A stretch of 64,000 nucleotides of DNA, from contig CAVRJB010000001.1 in assembly GCA_963721385.1 (NCBI GenBank), forward strand, positions 1 through 64,000. Reading direction: 5' to 3'. Below, piece by piece: positions 59,229 to 64,000 of the stretch (positions are counted from its first letter, which is position 1; each line of letters starts with the position of its first letter). The stretch comes from DAOMFB01 sp963721385. Its GTDB lineage: Bacteria > Acidobacteriota > Thermoanaerobaculia > UBA5066. The notes under the pieces were generated by a model that had not been told where the DNA came from, made no database searches, and saw only the letters and a program-made list of their open reading frames with translations. The position numbers and the translations under genes were made by a program.

Positions 59229-60575
59229 ATGAAGCTGACCTTCCGGTTCCGCTCCGACGAGCCCTCCGCCCCCGGCGTCCACCCGAAACCGCTCTGGAGC
59301 TGGAACCCGAGGAGCGACCGAGAGGCGGGTGATGCCGTCGTCTCGAACTTCATGCTCCACTGGTTTCCGGCGAAGGTCTTCAAACCGTCGCTCGACTGGA
59401 ACTACTCTCTCTGGCTCGGCACGGTGTCGGCGGCGCTCCTCCTGCTCCTGACCCTCTCCGGCCTGCCGCTCCTCCTCCTCTACATCCCGTCGGTCGAGCG
59501 CGCCTACGGCTCGGTGAAGGACATCGAGTACGTCGTCACGTTCGGCAAGTGGATTCGCGCGGTCCACCGGATCGGGGCCCACCTGATGGTGGCGGTCGTC
59601 TTCCTCCATCTCGTCCGGATCTTCTTGACCGGCGCCTACAAGAACGGGACCGGCCGCGGCCAGAAGCGGGAGTGGAACTGGGTCATCGGCGTCGTCATGT
59701 TCCTCCTCACCCTCTTCCTCTCGTTCACCGGCTACCTGCTGCCGTGGGACCAGCTGGCCTACTGGGCGATCACGGTCGGCACCAACATCGCGAGCTCGAT
59801 CCCCGCGATCGGCCCGACGATCCGCGAGCTCCTGCTCGGCGGGCGCGCGATCGATCAGGCGACGCTCCTCCGCTTCTACGTCCTCCACTGCATCTTCCTG
59901 CCGGTCGGCCTCGGCGTCCTCTTCGCGTACCACATGTGGCGCATCCGGAAGGACGGAGGGCTGGCGCGGGCGGACCGCGCGGCGCTCCTCTCCGAGAAGC
60001 GCGAGACACCCGCCGGGCCGACGAAGACCTACACGCTCCTCGGCGTCGCGCGCGGGCAGGCCCCGACGATCCGCGCCGCGTCGCTCGAGGCGCCTGACGT
60101 GACCGTCAACGCCGTGAACGACCTCGTCCGGCGGATCGCCATCGTCGTCCTCGGGACGATCGCGATCGTCGGGATGCTGGCCGTCTTCGTCCCCTCTCCG
60201 CTGGAGGAGCCCGCGAACGCCCTGATCACGCCGAACCCGGCGAAGGCCCCCTGGTACTTCCTCTGGCTGCAGGAGATCGTGACGATCACGACGGTCCGAA
60301 TCGGGAAGTTCACGGTCAACGGCGCCTTCCTCGGTGGCGTCATCCTGCCCGGGATCCTCGTGGCCGTCACGACCTTCTGGCCGTGGCTCGACCGGAGCGG
60401 CGCCGCCGGGGCCGGTGTCTGGTTCCCGGCCGACCGGAAGAAACAGAACGCCGTCTTCCTCGCGATTTGCCTCGTCATCGTCGTCCTCACCGTCGTCGGG
60501 ACCTTCATGCGCGGCCCGTACTGGCACTTCTACTGGCCCTGGCAGGCGTGGCCCGAAATCCCGTCGAGGATCTGA
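59229..60575 (+). CDS. Cytochrome b of a bc-type complex (fused N and C parts)
   Basis: 448 residues with eight or more membrane helices. Heme ligands: AVHRIGAHLMVAVVFLHLVRIF (His 14 apart) and RFYVLHCIFLPVGLGVLFAYH (His 14 apart). GYLLPWDQLAYWA matches the quinol-site loop. PAKAPWYFLWLQEI (PxxW-type) is in the C-terminal part, replacing the PEWY motif. Quinol oxidation sends electrons to the Rieske protein and then cytochrome c. Next gene starts 1 bp after its stop. Confidence 0.95.
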   Translation: MKLTFRFRSDEPSAPGVHPKPLWSWNPRSDREAGDAVVSNFMLHWFPAKVFKPSLDWNYSLWLGTVSAALLLLLTLSGLPLLLLYIPSVERAYGSVKDIEYVVTFGKWIRAVHRIGAHLMVAVVFLHLVRIFLTGAYKNGTGRGQKREWNWVIGVVMFLLTLFLSFTGYLLPWDQLAYWAITVGTNIASSIPAIGPTIRELLLGGRAIDQATLLRFYVLHCIFLPVGLGVLFAYHMWRIRKDGGLARADRAALLSEKRETPAGPTKTYTLLGVARGQAPTIRAASLEAPDVTVNAVNDLVRRIAIVVLGTIAIVGMLAVFVPSPLEEPANALITPNPAKAPWYFLWLQEIVTITTVRIGKFTVNGAFLGGVILPGILVAVTTFWPWLDRSGAAGAGVWFPADRKKQNAVFLAICLVIVVLTVVGTFMRGPYWHFYWPWQAWPEIPSRI

Positions 60576-60576
60576 C

Positions 60577-61839
60577 ATGGAAAAGCGGACGGATTCTCCC
60601 TACCCCAGGCGCGACCGGCCGGTCCTCGCCGCCGTCGGCGTCCTCCTGATCATCTCGACGGCGCTCTTCGCCTGGAGCGACCGCCGTCACGACTGGCGCT
60701 GGTACCAGGCCGAGTTCAAGAAGCTCGTCGGCGAGAAATTCGGCGCGGAAAAGGCGAAGGCGGTGCCGTCCGGAACGCAGCAGATCTGGGTCAAGAACCT
60801 GGGCAACGCGGACCGCTGCATCACCTGTCACCAGGCCGTTCTCTGGAAGGGGTTCGAGACGGCCGACCACCCGTTCCGGACGCACCCGCCCGAGCCGCTC
60901 AAGGCGCACCCGGTCGAGAAGTACGGCTGCACGTCGTGCCACGGCGGGCAGGGGTACTCCATCGACGCGGAGACCGCTCACGGCCCGGTCCCGCACTGGG
61001 AGGAGCCGCTCCTCGGAAAGTCGCTGGGTGAGCAGTACTCGATCGTGGACGACAAGAAGGCCCTGATGCAGATGAACTGCAACGTCTGCCACCGGTTCGA
61101 CCGGGAGACGAAAGGGGCCGAGTTCGTCAACCAAGCCAAGAAGCTGCTCAACCAGAAGGGCTGCCGGGCCTGCCATGTCGTCAACGGCCGGGGCGGCACG
61201 ATCGGCCCCGACCTGACGTGGGAGGGCGACAAGGCGGCCGAGCAGTTCGACATGAGCCGCCTCTCGGGCCAGCGAACGGCCTTCGCCTGGCACGTGGCGC
61301 ACCTGAAGGACCCGAAGGCGCTCGTGGCCGACACGGTCATGCCGAATTTCTCTTTCGGCTCGAAGGACGCGCAGGCGCTCGCCATGCTCGTGATGTCGTG
61401 GCGGCACGCGCCGGTGCCGGTCGAGTTCCGGCCGGGTGTCGCCCGCACCGATCCGCAGACGACCGAGGAGATCGCCGAGGAGCAGCGGATGAAAACCGGC
61501 CCCGGCGCGTGGTTCGTGAAGACCGGCTGCTTCATCTGCCACTCGATCTCTTCGCTCGGAGTGAAGAGCGCGGCGCAGATCGGTCCCGACCTTTCGACGG
61601 CCGTTCTCGACACGCAGAGCCGGTTCGGAAGAACTGTCGACGACTTCTTCACTAGCCCGACGGGGACGATGCAGGTGGTCCTGTCGCGCCAGATCATCCT
61701 GTCCCCGGAGGAGAAGCTCGTCGCCATCCAGAAGCTCCGTGAGGCCTTCGCGGAGCACGAAAAGCAGAAAGCTGCGGCGGGGAAAGGGACCCCGACGCAG
61801 GCGGGCAAGGCCGCACCGGCGGCCGCGGCCGCGCACTGA
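60577..61839 (+). CDS. Membrane-anchored pentaheme c-type cytochrome
   Basis: 420 residues from ATG 60577. One N-terminal membrane helix (about 15-33), then five heme c sites: CITCH, CTSCH, CNVCH, CRACH and CFICH. Two terminal modules read like mono-heme cytochrome c domains (GCRACHVVNGRGGTIGPDLT and GCFICHSISSLGVKSAAQIGPDLS). Carries electrons from the bc complex toward NosZ in the periplasm. Pro/Ala-rich tail. Confidence 0.92.
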   Translation: MEKRTDSPYPRRDRPVLAAVGVLLIISTALFAWSDRRHDWRWYQAEFKKLVGEKFGAEKAKAVPSGTQQIWVKNLGNADRCITCHQAVLWKGFETADHPFRTHPPEPLKAHPVEKYGCTSCHGGQGYSIDAETAHGPVPHWEEPLLGKSLGEQYSIVDDKKALMQMNCNVCHRFDRETKGAEFVNQAKKLLNQKGCRACHVVNGRGGTIGPDLTWEGDKAAEQFDMSRLSGQRTAFAWHVAHLKDPKALVADTVMPNFSFGSKDAQALAMLVMSWRHAPVPVEFRPGVARTDPQTTEEIAEEQRMKTGPGAWFVKTGCFICHSISSLGVKSAAQIGPDLSTAVLDTQSRFGRTVDDFFTSPTGTMQVVLSRQIILSPEEKLVAIQKLREAFAEHEKQKAAAGKGTPTQAGKAAPAAAAAH

Positions 61840-61888
61840 CATCTCGATTCGGACGGAACGAATCACAACAGCAGACGGAGGAGAGAAC

Positions 61889-63769
61889 ATGAACGAAAAG
61901 AAGGAAATCGATCCTGAGCTGGGGAGGGCTGGCGGTCCTCGTCCTCGCCGGCGTCCTCGTCGGCCGCTGCGCGCCGAGCGGTCCGAAGGGAGCCGCGAAG
62001 AAGGGGGGCGCGGAGACGAAGTCCGACGTCGCCGTCGCCGCCATGAAGACGTACGTCGCGCCGGGCGACCTCGACGAGTACTACCTCTTCTCGTCGGGCG
62101 GCCACTCCGGGCCAGATTTACGTCTACGGCGTCCCGTCGATGCGCCACCTCACGACGATCCCCGTCTTCACGCCGTACCCGGGCACCGGCTACGGCTTCG
62201 ACGACGAGTCGAGGGCGATGCTCGGCAACCTGACCTGGGGCGACGCCCACCACCCGGCCCTCTCCGAGACGAACGGCGACTACGACGGCCGGTGGCTCTT
62301 CATCAACGACATGAACGGGCGGATCGCCCGGATCGACCTCCGCGACTTCAAGACGAAGCAGATCTTCGGACCCGTACCGAACATCTCCGGCAACCACGGC
62401 TCGTCGTTCGTCACGCCGAACACCGAGTACGCGATGATGGCGTCCCGCTTCTCGATCCCGATCCCGAAGGGGACGTACGCGCCGATCGAGAAGTACGCGA
62501 CCGACTACAAAGGGGTCGTCGTCGCCCTCAAGGTCGACCCGAAGAGCGGCCAGTTGTCGCTCGCGTGGGAGATCATGACCCCGCCCTTCGACTGGGACCT
62601 CGGCGACGCGGGCAAGAAGGCCTCGGACGGCTGGATGTTCTGGACCTGCTACAACTCCGAGCGCGCCACGGGCAAGCTCGAGGTGACCTCCGCCCAGCGG
62701 GACCGCGACTACATCGCGGCCGTCGACTGGAAGGCCGTCGAGAAGGCCGTCGCCGAGGGGAAGGGCGACCTGATCGGCGGGGTCAAGGTGATCGACCCGA
62801 AGAAGGTGCCGGGACTCATCTGGCTGATGCCGTGCGGCAAGTCGCCCCACGGCGTCGACGTCTCGCCCGACGGCAAGTACATCATCGGCTCCGGCAAGCT
62901 CCAGGGCGTCACGACCGCCTTCAACTTCGAGAAGGTCAAGACCGCCATCCAGAACAAGGACTTCACGGGCGACGAGGACGGCATCCCCGTCCTGAAGTAC
63001 GAGTCGATCAAGGACGCCGAGGTCCCGGTCGGCCTCGGCCCGCTCCACACGCAGTTCGGGCCGGACGGCATGGCCTACACCTCGCTCTTCGTCGACAGCG
63101 CCATCGCCAAGTGGAAGCTCGGGACGTGGGAGGTCGTGGACAAGATCCCGATGTCCTACTCCATCGGCCACCTCTGCGCGGCCGAGGGCGACACGGTCAG
63201 CCCCGACGGCAAGTACCTCGTCGGCCTGAACAAGCTCTCGCACGGACGGCACCTGTCGGTCGGCCCGTCGCAGCCGGAGTCGTCGCAGCTCGTCGACATC
63301 ACCGAGGAGAAGATGAAGCTCCTCTACGACGCCTTCACCGAGCCCGAGCCCCACTACGCCCAGATGATCAAGGCCGACAAGCTCAAGCCGATCGAGGTCT
63401 ACCCGAAGGAAGAGAACAAGCACCCGCTCGCGATCTGGGACGTCAAGGACGCCGGCGTCACGCGGCAGGGGAACAACGTCCTCGCCAAGGTCGTCCTCGT
63501 CCGCTCGACGATCACGCCGACAGACCATCGAGGTGAACGAGGGCGACACGGTCAAGATCGCCATGACGAACATCGAGCAGACGACCGACGAGCTCCACGG
63601 CTTCGGCCTGCTCGACTACAACATCAACATCGTCTGCGACCCGGGCGAGACGAAAGTCGTCACGTTCAAGGCCGACAAGAAGGGCGTCTTCCCCTACTAC
63701 TGCACCAACTTCTGCTCGGCGCTCCACCAGGAGATGCAGGGCTATCTGATCGTCAAGCCGAAGGGCTGA
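61889..63769 (+). pseudogene. nosZ: Nitrous oxide reductase (clade II type), interrupted by three +1 frameshifts
   Basis: Conceptual product about 626 residues from ATG 61889 (GGAGGAGAGAAC upstream). Shift 1 near 61913-61916, after MNEKKEIDP; shift 2 near 62109-62113 (GGGCC); shift 3 at 63520 (extra A). Together they return to the starting frame. CuZ His motifs: DAHHPALSETNGDY, SPHGVDVSPDG, GPLHTQFGPDG, GHLCAAEGD, LSHGRHL. CuA in the last piece: YYCTNFCSALHQEMQGY. The N-terminus is a hydrophobic Sec-like segment with no twin-arginine. Reduces N2O to N2. Confidence 0.9.
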
Positions 63770-63783
63770 CAAGGGAAGCGAGG

Positions 63784-63818
63784 GTGCGGGGAGGTCCGCG
63801 CTACGGGCCTCCCCGCAC
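63784..63818 (+). repeat. Perfect hairpin between nosZ and the next gene
   Basis: GTGCGGGGAGG (63784-63794) and CCTCCCCGCAC (63808-63818) form an 11-bp stem with a 13-nt loop, 6 bp before the next ATG. No T-run follows, so it is more likely an mRNA-processing or translation-control element than a full terminator. Confidence 0.6.
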
Positions 63819-63824
63819 AAATCC

Positions 63825-64000
63825 ATGAAAGCTTTCTTCGAAAAGAGCAACCGGATCCTCGACCTGCCGCTTGACCTCAAGCCGCGGGCCTTCCTCGTTC
63901 TCGCCTTCCTTCTCCTGATCCCGTCGTACCTCTTCCCGCTCTGGACCCTGACGATGTTCGCGCCCCAGTACCCGGAGGGGCTCCGGATGGGGATCTACAG
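63825..64000 (+). CDS. Membrane protein downstream of nosZ (NosB-like?), cut by the window end
   Basis: First 58 residues: MKAFFEKSNRILDLPLDLK, one hydrophobic helix (about 22-40), then MFAPQYPEGLRMGIYS. Clade II nos clusters commonly carry a small multipass membrane protein (NosB in Wolinella) right after nosZ, and the APQYPEGL motif seems consistent, but only the N-terminus is visible. Confidence 0.6.
   Translation, partial: MKAFFEKSNRILDLPLDLKPRAFLVLAFLLLIPSYLFPLWTLTMFAPQYPEGLRMGIY

Noticed and set aside
60505..63573. A 1022-codon minus-strand frame across the pentaheme cytochrome and nosZ
   Set aside because: Antisense shadow. The opposite strand carries five CxxCH sites and the copper-site motifs of NosZ.
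63784..63818. Rho-independent terminator after nosZ
   Set aside because: The stem is perfect, but no T-run follows and the next gene starts 6 bp later; listed as a hairpin instead.
1..64000. Mobile elements, integrase sites, CRISPR arrays
   Set aside because: No transposase, integrase, phage or Cas-like product, no long inverted repeats flanking genes, and no regularly spaced repeats were seen.

Overview
High-GC bacterial chromosome with long open frames, tightly packed coupled genes, many GTG/TTG starts and strong GC bias at third codon positions. The gene mix suggests a Gram-negative with an outer membrane: a TonB-dependent receptor, an S46 dipeptidyl-peptidase, a clade II type nitrous oxide reductase with a bc-type complex, an mre/rod/rng cell-shape operon and an LTA4H-like M1 peptidase. 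I think of Acidobacteriota (Thermoanaerobaculia/Holophagae-like) first and Gemmatimonadota second. This is inference; no rRNA lies in the window. I see no insertion sequence, prophage, CRISPR array or rRNA.

Layout. 1-4.7 kb: asparagine synthetase A and an aminotransferase, tRNA-His and tRNA-Arg, an N-acetylglutamate synthase-like protein, a small zinc protein and a ferredoxin. 4.8-8.9 kb: a coupled c-di-GMP operon (GGDEF-PilZ, histidine kinase, receiver, EAL). 8.9-11 kb: a GYF-PrsW-like membrane protein and an isochorismatase-family hydrolase with its terminator. 11-14.7 kb: a TPP riboswitch with its own promoter, then a TonB receptor, a PnuC-type transporter and a NadR-like kinase, a likely thiamine uptake and phosphorylation operon. 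14.7-23.1 kb, minus strand: FecR-like protein, mreB-mreC-mreD-mrdA-rodA-rng. 23.2-27.8 kb: PpiD-like foldase, ruvA, ruvB, lipid kinase. 27.8-30.4 kb: nadC-nadB. 30.5-38.7 kb: S46 peptidase, PH-like protein, SPFH/GYF plus zinc-ribbon pair, a cyclase relic fused to a DEAD-box helicase tail, and a glycosyltransferase. 39-43.5 kb: DHODH-like enzyme, CBS protein, Usp, and archease-rtcB for RNA ligation. 43.5-49.8 kb: an M28-like pseudopeptidase, an Acg-type nitroreductase, a broken acyl-CoA ligase and an M1 peptidase. 49.8-54 kb: NtrC regulator, a pseudo-receiver, a PAS kinase and a LuxR regulator. 54-56.4 kb: two radical-SAM-fold proteins, one without its cluster cysteines. 56.4-64 kb: a nitrous oxide respiration cluster (HTH regulator, FAD/Fe-S oxidoreductase, Rieske protein, cytochrome b, pentaheme cytochrome c, NosZ, and the start of a membrane protein).

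A recurring oddity is single-base frame breaks in otherwise well-preserved genes: two in the acyl-CoA ligase, three in nosZ, and one each in the SPFH and PH-like genes. Most look like +1 insertions in short homopolymers. Consensus error of the assembly is the simplest explanation; real decay is the alternative. Less easily dismissed are three apparent pseudoenzymes (M28-like, radical SAM, receiver), a partly degenerate PrsW-like protein, a helicase-cyclase deletion junction and a duplicated ruvB start.
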